Shown here one piece after another: positions 8,039 through 17,115 of a stretch of DNA of 64,000 nt. The stretch lies in contig NZ_CP193934.1 of assembly GCF_050859505.1 (NCBI RefSeq), positions 868,001 to 932,000 of the forward strand, in the 5' to 3' direction. The position numbers and the translations under genes were made by a program. The stretch's first letter is position 1, and every line of letters begins with the position of its first letter. Source of the DNA: Marinirhabdus sp050859505 (GTDB lineage: Bacteria; Bacteroidota; Bacteroidia; Flavobacteriales; Flavobacteriaceae). Below the pieces are notes generated by a model, which was given only the letters and a program-made list of their open reading frames with translations, made no database searches and was not told the DNA's origin.

Positions 8039-9178
8039 TTATAAATGAGCTATTTCTCCGTCGTGCTCTTCTGCGTGCTCGTGTGTTTCGGAAGCAAATC
8101 CGAAATACAATGCCGCCAACATCGTAAAGATGTACGCTTGCAACAGGGCTACAAATAATTCAATTAATGAGATAGCGAATGAAAGACCGAAACTTAACGG
8201 GCCTCCAACCCAACTCTTGAAAATAAATATTAACCCAATTAAACTCATTAATACCACGTGACCTGCCGTCATGTTCGCATACAAACGAATCATAAGTGCA
8301 AAAGGCTTAATAAACAATCCTAAAATTTCAATTGGAATTAGAATAATGTAAATAATTATTTTTCCAAACCAAGGCATTCCATCGCCTAATGGGTCAAAAA
8401 CGTGTTTCCAGTAATCTTTGGTTCCCGTAAAGTTGGTCAATAAAAATACGATAAGTGCTAAGCCTGCGGTTACAGCAATATTTCCTGTAACGTTTACACC
8501 CAATGGGGTAAGTCCGAACATATTCAAAAACCAGATAAAGAAAAATACAGTTAACAAAAACGGCATATATCTTTTGTACTTCTGCTCGCCAATGTTCGCT
8601 TTTGCAATATCGTCACGGATATACAATACAATAGGCTCGAAGAAACGGCCTATCCCTTTTGGGATGCTTCCGTTTTTAGCATAGCTTGTTGCAAGACTGC
8701 GGAACAACCACAATAGCAACAACATGGTCACTACCATCATTACAACACTCTTGGTAATAGAAAAGTCTAGTGGGCGTACGTTTGATGGGTGCTCAGGATG
8801 TTCAGCATCGTACGTTATGGTACCTGCTGCGTCTGTTTTATATATTTTACTATGATATAATTTATAGTAGTTACCGTTAGATTCGGCTAAAGTTTCACCA
8901 TGATGAAATGCTGAAGACATAAAAACTTGTATTCCATCATCTATTAAAATAACTGGAAGTGGGAAACCGTAATGGTGAATTTCACCAGTTGCTTCGTCTG
9001 TGGATGCCATGATGTTAAAGTCGTGCGAATCCTGTAAGTGATGCGCAATATATTCTTTAATCTCAGTTTTGGTATCCTTTGGAGAATCACCTTCATCCTT
9101 AACAGATGCTGCAGTCGCCGAAAAGCTTACTGCCAAGATGAAAACGCTTACTAATCTAACCAATGTGTGTTTTTGCAT
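8039..9178 (-). CDS. atpB: ATP synthase F0 subunit a, with long N-terminal extension
   Basis: Forms the proton half-channels of F0. The C-terminal 230 residues carry the conserved core: PFLLTVFFFIWFLNMFGL, then the helix with the essential Arg in PFALMIRLYANMTAGHVV, and the final SLIELFVALLQAYIFTML helix. Unlike the 270-residue E. coli protein this one has 379 residues: a cleavable-looking signal peptide (residues 1-24, ending SFSATAA) and about 110 mostly polar residues before the first core helix. Extended a subunits occur in Bacteroidota. A promoter-like TTG-N18-TATTTTTG lies 37 bases upstream. First core gene of the operon. Confidence 0.95.
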   Translation of the reverse strand: MQKHTLVRLVSVFILAVSFSATAASVKDEGDSPKDTKTEIKEYIAHHLQDSHDFNIMASTDEATGEIHHYGFPLPVILIDDGIQVFMSSAFHHGETLAESNGNYYKLYHSKIYKTDAAGTITYDAEHPEHPSNVRPLDFSITKSVVMMVVTMLLLLWLFRSLATSYAKNGSIPKGIGRFFEPIVLYIRDDIAKANIGEQKYKRYMPFLLTVFFFIWFLNMFGLTPLGVNVTGNIAVTAGLALIVFLLTNFTGTKDYWKHVFDPLGDGMPWFGKIIIYIILIPIEILGLFIKPFALMIRLYANMTAGHVVLMSLIGLIFIFKSWVGGPLSFGLSFAISLIELFVALLQAYIFTMLAALYFGFASETHEHAEEHDGEIAHL

Positions 9179-9214
9179 TTCTGAACCTATTATTCGGTGT
9201 CCTTAAAATCGGTG

Positions 9215-9243
9215 CAAAAATACTGTTCTTTTACAATATTCAA
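9215..9243 (-). promoter_or_regulatory. Candidate promoter for the atpB-atpG operon
   Basis: Minus-strand -7 box TATTTTTG (9222-9215) matches the Bacteroidota consensus TAnnTTTG, with a TTG -33 element (9243-9241) 18 bases upstream. The expected start of transcription is about 30 bases before the atpB ATG. Confidence 0.5.
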
Positions 9244-9266
9244 AAACTATTTTAATTCTTTTTTTC

Positions 9267-9692
9267 CTATGAATTTGTGGTATCGCTGTTTGGGTTGTTT
9301 TCTTCGGAATAGGACTGATTATTAAGCTGTTTGGAAAGATAGGTAACTTCCAGGATAAGGCATATAGCGTAGGGGATGAAAAATGCAGTAAATTCGGTCT
9401 TTTGCATACTATCGTCTGCCTGATAAAACGGATAAAAAACCAGAAAGAAAATTATAAATTTCACAGCACTCCCAGCCATAAAAACAAAACCTGCGTGGGT
9501 ACCGTTTTTTTTTAAAGTTTGTTGAATAATCAAATAAATGAACGCAGCGAGCAAATAATTTACGCTATAACTCAATAGTATCTTATCTGAAAAAAGCGGC
9601 AAAGCGGCAAACCAAAGTACACCTATATGTATACTAAAAGTAATGACGAGTGCCAAAAGGAGTGTGGTTAGGAATTTTAAGGTTTTAGGCAT
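9267..9692 (-). CDS. Small four-helix membrane protein of the atp locus (DUF6168-like)
   Basis: About 141 residues with four hydrophobic segments (LTTLLLALVITFSIHIGVLW, NYLLAAFIYLIIQQTL, FVFMAGSAVKFIIFFLVFY, YAICLILEVTYLSKQL). It sits between the AtpZ-like gene and atpB, the place where many bacteria carry atpI-type genes. I believe this is the flavobacterial DUF6168 family, an AtpI-like accessory to F0 assembly, but the family name is from memory. The start at 9692 begins directly before the first helix; an ATG at 9728 would add 12 polar residues. The 169-base gap on its upstream side holds nothing I can name. Confidence 0.65.
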   Translation of the reverse strand: MPKTLKFLTTLLLALVITFSIHIGVLWFAALPLFSDKILLSYSVNYLLAAFIYLIIQQTLKKNGTHAGFVFMAGSAVKFIIFFLVFYPFYQADDSMQKTEFTAFFIPYAICLILEVTYLSKQLNNQSYSEENNPNSDTTNS

Positions 9693-9897
9693 TCTCGATA
9701 CAATTTCGTTACTATTTTTGCTGTGCAAAGTAACGAAATCACCCGAATACCTTAGAGGGTTCGATTAATTTATATGCTTGAAACTTTTAAAAATGTTGAT
9801 GAAAGTTATGCCACGGAACTGCCCTGAGTAAAGGGGAGATACCCGGAGGATTTTAATATTTATTTTAATAGTAGTAGAATTAAAATAAATTTTGTCA

Positions 9898-10119
9898 CTA
9901 TTTATTCAACCTGTTAGTCTGTTTTAAGACCAGAAATAACGAAGCGGCTACTCCAAATAAGGTGCAAATAATAAGGTATAGTTTGCTGTCTGCATCACCA
10001 TACGAAGCATCTAACCATTTGCCTAATTGTACAAAGAGATAAATAATGACGCCCATTTCCAGCCCAATCGCGGAGAGAACAAGCCAGCGTTTTACGCCTT
10101 GTGGTGAATTGTTTGCCAC
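9898..10119 (-). CDS. AtpZ/AtpI-like F0F1 accessory protein
   Basis: A 73-residue protein with two membrane helices (VLSAIGLEMGVIIYLFVQLG and LYLIICTLFGVAASLFLVLK) separated by a short loop holding GKWLDASYG. This matches the AtpZ/AtpI family, which aids c-ring assembly or cation handling in F-ATPases. It starts with GTG, and the G of that codon is also the last base of the bactofilin stop (TAGTG), so translation is probably coupled. Position upstream of atpB supports the call. Confidence 0.85.
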   Translation of the reverse strand: MANNSPQGVKRWLVLSAIGLEMGVIIYLFVQLGKWLDASYGDADSKLYLIICTLFGVAASLFLVLKQTNRLNK

Positions 10120-10577
10120 TATTTAAGAGGCTCCGAAGCCTTCTTTAAGCGTTGTTGGCGATCGTAAGGATTTGCTTTTTCATCAGAAATTAAAGTGGTT
10201 TCTGTCGCTTTTTTAGCTCCTTGCATACTACAGGAAGCATTAATTGTAGCACCGGGTTCTACAGCCAATTTGCCAACGATAACTTCGCCTTCAATGTGAG
10301 CAGTAGATTTTAACGTAAGGGTTCCGGCAACGTTTAGATTACCATCAAATCTGCCTTCTATATCGGCATCTTCGCAGCTTAGCTTTCCGTTTACACTACC
10401 ATTTTTACCTATAACAACCTTGGAAGGTTTACTTATATTCCCTTCTACTTTTCCGTCTATTCTAAAAAAACCGCTAGAGATAATATCTCCTTTTAACTCG
10501 GTTCCTTCGTTGATCCTGTTTTGACTTGCTGATGGTTCCATATTTCTGGTTTGTTTATCTTTTTTATCTGAAAACAT
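10119..10577 (-). CDS. Bactofilin family protein
   Basis: The 152-residue cytoskeletal protein has a central beta-helical DUF583/bactofilin domain (residues about 25-120) made of regular short turns: GDIISSGFFRIDGKVEGNI, VVIGKNGSVNGKL, ADIEGRFDGNLNV, AHIEGEVIVGKLAV. Charged disordered ends flank it, typical of the family. Bactofilins polymerise without nucleotide on the inner face of the membrane. Being first in the atp gene string and overlapping the AtpZ-like gene by one base is a recurrent flavobacterial arrangement as far as I know; the reason is not established. Confidence 0.9.
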   Translation of the reverse strand: MFSDKKDKQTRNMEPSASQNRINEGTELKGDIISSGFFRIDGKVEGNISKPSKVVIGKNGSVNGKLSCEDADIEGRFDGNLNVAGTLTLKSTAHIEGEVIVGKLAVEPGATINASCSMQGAKKATETTLISDEKANPYDRQQRLKKASEPLK

Positions 10578-10605
10578 ATTGAATGGTTTTGGGGATTATT
10601 GTTTT

Positions 10606-13155
10606 CTATTTTTCGGCGTCTGGAGTTCCTTGTTTTAAATAGCTGTCTAAGTTTTTATGAATTTGTATTGTTTTATAATTAGGGGATGCAATCTCGAAAA
10701 ATGGTCTCTTGATCTTGTAGTTCTTGTTTTCTTTAAGCACCTCTGCAAAGCCTCTTCCACCCATTCGGGTATTTAAGCCGTGTATGATTACAAAAACAGT
10801 TTCGGGGTTGTAATAATCTACAGAAGTACTCATGTCAAAATAGTTGTACTCTTTAATTGCTTCGTCCAGTTTTTTCTGTAAAGCGTTTGCTGCTTCACCT
10901 TCAGCTACTGGAAATTGGTAAATTAATTTCCAATTATCACTTTCTTCATCACCAACAAAATCTGTATTGGCAATCTTAGGAAGGACAAACTTATAAATTT
11001 TTTCTGCCTCTTTCCCTTCTTCAGAATTTGGATAATTAAGCGCTATGTAATTCAATGCTTTTTTATAAGGTTCAAATCCTTCTTTTCTGGCTAGGGAAGT
11101 CGCCTTCAGCATTTCTAGTTTTGGGACAATATCGGTACCATTATATAGTGTAATATACTCATCGCTGGTGTCTATTACATTTTGATATTGGGAATTCTCA
11201 AACTCTCTGTATAACGCCTTGTATTTAAACTCTGGGCTAGACTCATCTGTAGCCAATTGCGTATTTGGATTCAACAGAATTTGAGCATACCTAGAGTCTG
11301 GATGGTTGGTTATAATATCGTTTTTATAGGTGTCTGCCATTGCCACATTTCCCATCTCGGCATAAATTTTATGCAGATTGTATTTTGAGGGAAGTACAAG
11401 ACGAACTTCTGGGTTTAACGTAAGAAGTTTCTCTAAGCGGTTGGAGGCTAGCTCATATTCTCTAAACTTTTCTTTATAAATAAGCCCTAACTGGTAGTAA
11501 GCAAAATTTCTGTCTTTAGCCAAGCTATCTATTACTACTTGGTCTGTTGGGATTTTTGTGATGTATGTTTGTGGATCGAACAATTCGCTTTCGCTAATTT
11601 CTACTACTTCGACGATATTTCCTGGCTCAGTGATACTTGTGGTTTTCTTGCTGGAAAGTCTCCAATTATCTTCTAACTTTCGGTTGCCCCAAATTTTATT
11701 AAATTCTTGTTTTCCAAAAGCAGCTGTTGTGGAGTTATAAAAATAAAACGTACTAGTGCCATTGTTATCTTTAGCTGTTGTGGTGTTTTTTTCGTAAAAT
11801 TCTTTGTTGGCTTCAGCTGTTTGTGCTTTTACTGCAGCGATAGAATCTAGTCTTGCTTGCTCTCTAAGTAGAGCAGTATACTCGGTGAAATAGGCTAGAC
11901 GTTCTCCTTCATTCATAGCAACCAACGTAAGAATACTATCATTTTGCGTAGAAATGTCCTCGTATGTAATTACATCGTCCAGATTTTCTCTTTTCTTTTT
12001 AAATTGTCTCCATTCGCGACCGTTCACAGCGAGATTGGTTATCGTACTGTCATAATAAGCCCCAGCTGCTTTATAATTTGCTGCATCAAAATTGAACACG
12101 GCTAGCGTGCGATAATTCATAGACTGCAAATAGTCATCATTTTTAAAGTTCTTGATAGACTTATTGTAAAACGCCACTGCACGGTCAATGCTATCGTTGT
12201 TTCGGTAGTACTCTCCAATCTGGTAATAGATTTTATCTAAAAACGGTCGGTTTTCTCGGTCTTCTTCCAATTCAGTCAACAGTTCCAGAAAAGCAATCTT
12301 ATCTTCTTTGTTGTAATCAAAGTTTCTAGCTTTGGCAATGTATGCGTTAATCATATATACTCTTGGCGACTTTCGGTTTAAATCAATCACCTCTTCATAC
12401 GCCAAATTTGCGCTATCTCTCATTTCCAAACGATCATATACTTGTCCTTTTATATACGCGTATCTACCTTTTAATTCATTATTTCGTTCGTATTCTGAAG
12501 CCAATTTAATAAATGGCAATGCTTCCGGTAACGAATCTAAGTTTATATACGCTTGTGCAATTATGGCAGAAGCTTCGGCAAGCTCCTCATCTTCCAGCGC
12601 TACTTCGTCCATCATTTCCTGAAGATTCTCCAGGGCAATATCTTCATTTTTTAACCTGATATTGGTTTTTGCTTTCCAAACCTTTGCGCGATTAATGTTG
12701 TTACTGGTTGGATATCGGTTCAAAATAAAATTAAAAGCATCTTGAGCAGGAATAAAACGTTGGTCAAAATAACGTGCTTTCCCCAACATCATATACGCTT
12801 CATCTATTTGCGGGTTATACTCGTTCCCGTCAATATAAATAGAGTGTTTTTGGATCGCTTTGGTCGCTTTCTCTTCGGCCCTATTAAAATTCGGATCTTT
12901 TGTCTCTCCTGGGGTATCAATTTCTTCTTGTAACGCTACACGCTCCACAGGTAAAATTTCCCAAAAATTATCACGATAGCTAAGCGCTAGCTCTTCTTTT
13001 CCCGTTTCATAAGCCAAACCACCATTATAGAGGGTGTTGTACTCTGCTGTGACCGCATGAAAATTGCGGCTCATAAAGGTGTTTTTCTTTCGGGAACACG
13101 CCACTAGAGAAAGGATTGCTACTAGTGCGATTGTAATTTTATAAATGCCGTTCAA
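10606..13155 (-). CDS. porW: Type IX secretion TPR lipoprotein PorW/SprE
   Basis: An 849-residue lipoprotein (signal ending LSLVACSRKK, lipobox Cys near residue 20) built mostly of TPR-like helical repeats: YMMLGKARYFDQRFIPAQDAF, then pairs around residues 180-380 and again at 540-720. The opening CSRKKNTFMSRNFHAVTAEYN and the overall length match PorW of Porphyromonas and SprE of Flavobacterium johnsoniae, a periplasmic or outer-membrane component of the type IX secretion system needed for gliding and protein export. It is transcribed towards bactofilin, 28 bases away. Confidence is high on family, not tested for function. Confidence 0.85.
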   Translation of the reverse strand: MNGIYKITIALVAILSLVACSRKKNTFMSRNFHAVTAEYNTLYNGGLAYETGKEELALSYRDNFWEILPVERVALQEEIDTPGETKDPNFNRAEEKATKAIQKHSIYIDGNEYNPQIDEAYMMLGKARYFDQRFIPAQDAFNFILNRYPTSNNINRAKVWKAKTNIRLKNEDIALENLQEMMDEVALEDEELAEASAIIAQAYINLDSLPEALPFIKLASEYERNNELKGRYAYIKGQVYDRLEMRDSANLAYEEVIDLNRKSPRVYMINAYIAKARNFDYNKEDKIAFLELLTELEEDRENRPFLDKIYYQIGEYYRNNDSIDRAVAFYNKSIKNFKNDDYLQSMNYRTLAVFNFDAANYKAAGAYYDSTITNLAVNGREWRQFKKKRENLDDVITYEDISTQNDSILTLVAMNEGERLAYFTEYTALLREQARLDSIAAVKAQTAEANKEFYEKNTTTAKDNNGTSTFYFYNSTTAAFGKQEFNKIWGNRKLEDNWRLSSKKTTSITEPGNIVEVVEISESELFDPQTYITKIPTDQVVIDSLAKDRNFAYYQLGLIYKEKFREYELASNRLEKLLTLNPEVRLVLPSKYNLHKIYAEMGNVAMADTYKNDIITNHPDSRYAQILLNPNTQLATDESSPEFKYKALYREFENSQYQNVIDTSDEYITLYNGTDIVPKLEMLKATSLARKEGFEPYKKALNYIALNYPNSEEGKEAEKIYKFVLPKIANTDFVGDEESDNWKLIYQFPVAEGEAANALQKKLDEAIKEYNYFDMSTSVDYYNPETVFVIIHGLNTRMGGRGFAEVLKENKNYKIKRPFFEIASPNYKTIQIHKNLDSYLKQGTPDAEK

Positions 13156-13322
13156 AATGTAGTTTCTTTTTTATAGGTATTCTAACTTAAATACTTCGCT
13201 TTTAGTATGTACAGACTAAAGGAAGCGTAAAAATACGTTTCTTTTTTAGAAATAGCCGATTTTAGGTCCAAAATTGGGTGCTTTAACCAATTCTATACAA
13301 CTTATTTACCGCCTAGAATGTG

Positions 13323-13330
13323 TATTTTTG
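13323..13330 (+). promoter_or_regulatory. Candidate -7 box for the PaaE-like gene
   Basis: TATTTTTG fits TAnnTTTG and lies 20 bases before the ATG at 13351, giving a short leader. The -33 element is only TTA (about 13302). It lies in the 195-base divergent gap between porW and this gene. Confidence 0.45.
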
Positions 13331-13350
13331 CTGAAAATTGAAAATTCCCT

Positions 13351-14400
13351 ATGAGTGACTTCCATTCTTTACGTGTTGCAAAAGTTGAAAAAGAAACGCC
13401 GAATTCCGTTTCGGTAGCGTTTGAAATTCCAGACCATTTAAAAACCACATTCACACACAAAGCAGGACAATATATTACTATAAAATATACAACTGAACGT
13501 GGCGAAATACGTCGCGCTTATTCTATTCACAGTGATCCTAAAAGTGCTTTGCTCAAAATAGGAATTAAAAAAATTGAAGCGGGAACATTCTCAGTTTTCG
13601 CGCATACAAAACTGAAAGAAGGCGATACGCTGGAGGTTATGAAACCCGAAGGTAAATTTGTTTTAGAGGCCAATGCTTCAGCAAACAACTACTATGCAGC
13701 ATTTGTCGCGGGTAGTGGGATCACCCCCGTACTTTCAATTATCGAAACCGTTCTTACTCAAGAACCAGACAGTAAGTTTTTGCTAGTCTACGGAAATCAA
13801 TCGCAGTTGGAAGCTATGTTCCATAGTAGATTGCTGGAATTAAGCCGCGAATATCCAGACCGATTATTATTAGAATTTATCTATAGCCAAACGCACGAGG
13901 ATAATGCACGCTTCGGAAGGATAGACAGGAGCACTGTAAACTATTTTCTGAAAAACAAATTTGAATTCACCACGTTTGACGCCTTCTACCTTTGTGGGCC
14001 AGAACCTATGATCGATGAAGTTTCTTCTACTTTAAAGGAAAACGGAATTAACGAAAAAGTGATTCATTTTGAACTTTTCACCACTGCCGAAAAGGGGCTT
14101 TTACTAGAACCCCACGAAGGAGATACTACTATTTCTATTACCGTAGACGATGAAACTGAAACATTTACCATGCCTAAAAGCACCTCGGTTTTAGAGGCTG
14201 CTTTGGAGAAAGGTATGGATGCTCCATACAGCTGTCAAGGTGGAATTTGCAGCACGTGTATTGCCCGTATCACCGAAGGAAAAGCCGAAATGCGCAAAAA
14301 TCAAATCCTAACAGATAGCGAAATTGCTGAAGGACTAATCTTAACCTGTCAAGCACATCCAACTACCGCAACCTTATCGATAGACTATGATGATGTGTAG
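13351..14400 (+). CDS. PaaE-like NAD(P)H:ferredoxin-type flavoprotein reductase with 2Fe-2S domain
   Basis: A 349-residue three-domain electron-transfer protein. The FAD domain has the RAYSIHS motif near residue 55. The NAD(P) domain has GSGITPVLSI near 122 and CGPEPMI near 214. The C-terminal plant-type ferredoxin domain holds the cluster ligands CQGGICSTC plus a later Cys in LTCQAHP. This is the arrangement of PaaE and related oxygenase reductases. No paaABCD oxygenase genes are nearby, so in this genome it probably serves another monooxygenase or desaturase. It is one of few plus-strand genes in this part and has its own promoter-like box. Confidence 0.88.
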   Translation: MSDFHSLRVAKVEKETPNSVSVAFEIPDHLKTTFTHKAGQYITIKYTTERGEIRRAYSIHSDPKSALLKIGIKKIEAGTFSVFAHTKLKEGDTLEVMKPEGKFVLEANASANNYYAAFVAGSGITPVLSIIETVLTQEPDSKFLLVYGNQSQLEAMFHSRLLELSREYPDRLLLEFIYSQTHEDNARFGRIDRSTVNYFLKNKFEFTTFDAFYLCGPEPMIDEVSSTLKENGINEKVIHFELFTTAEKGLLLEPHEGDTTISITVDDETETFTMPKSTSVLEAALEKGMDAPYSCQGGICSTCIARITEGKAEMRKNQILTDSEIAEGLILTCQAHPTTATLSIDYDDV

Positions 14401-14428
14401 GTTTCGATGCTGCTAAGCCCAAGGAATA

Positions 14429-15466
14429 CTAAATAATATCTTTAATTTTTTGTAGGACGGTAGCTACTGGAATACTCCCTATGGCATCTTCATATCCAGC
14501 AGGAAACGTATTGCCATATACCGATGTTGGGATTAAAGGATATGCCGATCTGTCTACCACTACCTGGTGCTCGTCTGGCTGATTAAAAGGCGTAAATCCA
14601 GCATAGGGATGCGTCACGCCCCAAAGTGTTACAACAGGAATATTGTATAGCGCCGCTAAATGTCCGTTGCCACTATCCATTGCCAGCATTAAATCGAGAT
14701 TTGAAATAAGATTCAGCTCCGTTTCCAAATTATATTTTCCCGCAAGATTGGTTACATTTTCAAACTGAACTTCCCACTCGTTTAAGATTTCCTTTTCTTT
14801 CTTACCTCCGCCAAAAAGAAAAATTTTATACAAATTGTCTTCGTTCAGATTGAAGATTACCTCTTTCATTTGTTCCAATGGATATAGCTTACTTTGGTAG
14901 GCCGCAAAGGGTGCAATGCCTATCATTTTTTTAGTATGCTTGCCAATAAGGTCGTGTAGTTGCGGAGTGAGTTCTTTCTTGTTCGGAAAAATATGTTCTT
15001 CCAGGTTTAAGGGAAATCCCAGGGCTTCAAAAACATCGGCATACCGCTGGTGCGTAGGTTTTAATCTTTTTAATTCTGAAGGAGTATTGATAAGTGCCTT
15101 TTTTTCTGCACGACCTTTGTCTATAGCAGCCGTCGTAATTCCATTCAATGAAAGATAGCCCGTAATTATTTTGGAACGAATTACATTATGCAAGTCTGCT
15201 ACCACATTGACGCCAATATTTTTAGCTTCTTTGGCCAACTTTAGCAAACCAAAACCTTTGTGTTCGCCGTACAAATCTGCTTCCAAGAAGTGGAGGTTTT
15301 CAATATCATTAAATAGTGGTTTGTAGGAAGGTTTCGATACAATCGTGAGCTTTACATCTGGATAGGTCTTCGAAAAAACCCGAATCACGGGCACCGTCAT
15401 TGCCACATCTCCCAATGCGGAAAGGCGAATGATTAGGATGTGTTTTGCTTCGATTCCACTTGGCAT
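14429..15466 (-). CDS. Glycosyltransferase family 9 (heptosyltransferase-like)
   Basis: A 345-residue GT-B enzyme related to ADP-heptose:LPS heptosyltransferases. The N-terminal HILIIRLSALGDVAMTVPVI with its Rossmann turn and the C-terminal MAMDSGNGHLAALYN / VVTLWGVTHPYAGF donor-site segment are the family hallmarks. Presumably it acts at the cytosolic face of the inner membrane on lipid A core sugars. The neighbouring DUF4254 gene, upstream by 28 bases on the same strand, often accompanies GT9 genes in Bacteroidota. The sugar donor cannot be told from sequence. Confidence 0.88.
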   Translation of the reverse strand: MPSGIEAKHILIIRLSALGDVAMTVPVIRVFSKTYPDVKLTIVSKPSYKPLFNDIENLHFLEADLYGEHKGFGLLKLAKEAKNIGVNVVADLHNVIRSKIITGYLSLNGITTAAIDKGRAEKKALINTPSELKRLKPTHQRYADVFEALGFPLNLEEHIFPNKKELTPQLHDLIGKHTKKMIGIAPFAAYQSKLYPLEQMKEVIFNLNEDNLYKIFLFGGGKKEKEILNEWEVQFENVTNLAGKYNLETELNLISNLDLMLAMDSGNGHLAALYNIPVVTLWGVTHPYAGFTPFNQPDEHQVVVDRSAYPLIPTSVYGNTFPAGYEDAIGSIPVATVLQKIKDII

Positions 15467-15494
15467 ACATTACAATTTTAAGATAATATAGTGC

Positions 15495-16109
15495 TTACTT
15501 TTTTTCTCCTCTTAAGACAGGATTTAACTCATCGTCATTATACATTTTCATTTGCTTGTACACCTTCATATATTTTTTGCCGTGTGCAATGTCATTGAGT
15601 AATTGGTCAATCGCTGTGCTTAAATCCACACGTTGGTCTAACAAAATATCCAGTTTTTTCTGGCAAGCTTCTCTATGAATTTGTGTAGCACCTGCACGAG
15701 TAGCCTCGTCATTCATGTGATAGATTTTTAATGCAAGAATTGAAAGTCTATCAACTCCCCAGGCTGGGCTTTCGGTATTGATGGTGGCATCTTTATCTGG
15801 AGTAACGGTATCGTATTTTTTCAGAAAATAGCTATCTATATATTCTACCATATCAGTTCGATCTTGATTGGAAGCATCTATTTTTCGCTTTAATGCCAAT
15901 GCAATAACGGGTTCAATATTGGGGTCGCGAATAATATCTTCATAATGCCACTGTACGGTGTCTATCCAACATTTTCGATATAATAAATGTTCCAGAAGCT
16001 CAGTTTCCTTCTCGTAAGGGTTGGAAAATGGCTGGTTTACATCATCTGCCTTGTGGTATTTTACAATGGCTTCTAAAAATATCTTGTTTGCTTTTTCACT
16101 GAAAATCAT
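15495..16109 (-). CDS. DUF4254 family protein
   Basis: A 204-residue, probably all-helical soluble protein without signal peptide. The opening FLEAIVKYHKADDVNQPFSNPY, the ELLEHLLYRKCWIDTVQWHYEDIIRDP region and the NQDRTDMVEYIDSYF segment match DUF4254 as I remember it. The biochemical role is unknown. Tight linkage to the GT9 heptosyltransferase suggests a part in lipopolysaccharide core synthesis; this is inference from context. Confidence 0.78.
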   Translation of the reverse strand: MIFSEKANKIFLEAIVKYHKADDVNQPFSNPYEKETELLEHLLYRKCWIDTVQWHYEDIIRDPNIEPVIALALKRKIDASNQDRTDMVEYIDSYFLKKYDTVTPDKDATINTESPAWGVDRLSILALKIYHMNDEATRAGATQIHREACQKKLDILLDQRVDLSTAIDQLLNDIAHGKKYMKVYKQMKMYNDDELNPVLRGEKK

Positions 16110-16119
16110 GGCTCTTGGT

Positions 16120-17115
16120 TTAATTTTTTTCTAAAATATGCAGAAACTCAACAGTTCCTGTTGCTTTATGGTTTCGGTTCTCGGTTTTATCTGCTTTAAA
16201 ACGCTGGTACTTTGTGGTAGCAAGGCTATACGTACCCAATTGTTTCATGGTATTTTCAACTTCTTGCTGGCTCATTAATCCTTCGTTATTATAGCTCAAA
16301 AAAATGTATTTAAAGTTAGCATTTTCTAGTAACTCTGTAAACGACTTTAACACTTCTCCTTTTTTGCAATAATCACTTTTATAATAGGTACGTAATCCCG
16401 TTTTTCCCTTAGGAACAAAGGTATCATATTTTGCAATGGTGTTGAGTAAATGGTAATTGGCACCGTATTGTCTAGCATTGTACGGCGGATCTAAATATAA
16501 AATATCTCCTTCAATTTTTTTTATAAGTTCATTGGCATCTTCCTGAAATACTTGGTGACTGGTTTCTGTCTCGCTGAAAAAAGCCGGTTTTACGATGAGT
16601 TCCTTCGCAGCCGATTTCTTTATTTTTTTGAGATAGGCGCCATAGACAGATGCAGTATTCGCAACCTTATCGGCACTCTCAAGGAGTGACGTTAGAAGAA
16701 AGAAATACAAGTCTTCAGAAATTTCATCAGCTTTTTTCCATGTTTCAATTTGTTGGCGAATAGCGTCTATCTTTTGTCCATTTTCTAAAGAAAAATACAT
16801 TCTGCCTTCACTACCTCCTTCGGCATACTGTTGAAAAACAAAACCTTTTTTGCCTTTTAACGAGTTTAATTTTTTAAGGAACTCTTCAGCCTGTAAGCTT
16901 TCCGTATTCTGAATATAATTTCTATTTAGCACATAGCTGTAAAACTCTACATCGTTCGAGACAACATTTTTTACGTGTGTTTTGAATTTTCTTCCCACAA
17001 TCCCAGTACCTGCAAACAAATCGCAAAATGTTTGGTTGCCCAAGTCTCCCACCACCGAAGTAATGGTCTCGAATAAAAAGTTAGAAAGTTTGTTTTTGGA
17101 GCCTATATAGTTCAT
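16120..17115 (-). CDS. D12-class DNA adenine-N6 methyltransferase
   Basis: A 331-residue enzyme that should transfer a methyl group from S-adenosylmethionine to N6 of adenine. Motif X is MNYIGSKNKL at the N-terminus, motif I (SAM site) is CDLFAGTGIVG at 31-41, and catalytic motif IV is DPPY at residues 209-212 in LYLDPPYNARQYG. I place the start at 17115: it overlaps the stop of the preceding nuclease-like gene as ATGA and begins with the conserved MNYIGSK. Together they look like a type II restriction-modification pair. An orphan regulatory methylase is the alternative. Confidence 0.88.
   Translation of the reverse strand: MNYIGSKNKLSNFLFETITSVVGDLGNQTFCDLFAGTGIVGRKFKTHVKNVVSNDVEFYSYVLNRNYIQNTESLQAEEFLKKLNSLKGKKGFVFQQYAEGGSEGRMYFSLENGQKIDAIRQQIETWKKADEISEDLYFFLLTSLLESADKVANTASVYGAYLKKIKKSAAKELIVKPAFFSETETSHQVFQEDANELIKKIEGDILYLDPPYNARQYGANYHLLNTIAKYDTFVPKGKTGLRTYYKSDYCKKGEVLKSFTELLENANFKYIFLSYNNEGLMSQQEVENTMKQLGTYSLATTKYQRFKADKTENRNHKATGTVEFLHILEKN

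Noticed and set aside
13351..14400. Assigning the gene to phenylacetate degradation as paaE
   Set aside because: No paaABCD, paaK or other pathway genes are nearby, and this three-domain reductase layout serves many oxygenases, so no gene symbol was given.
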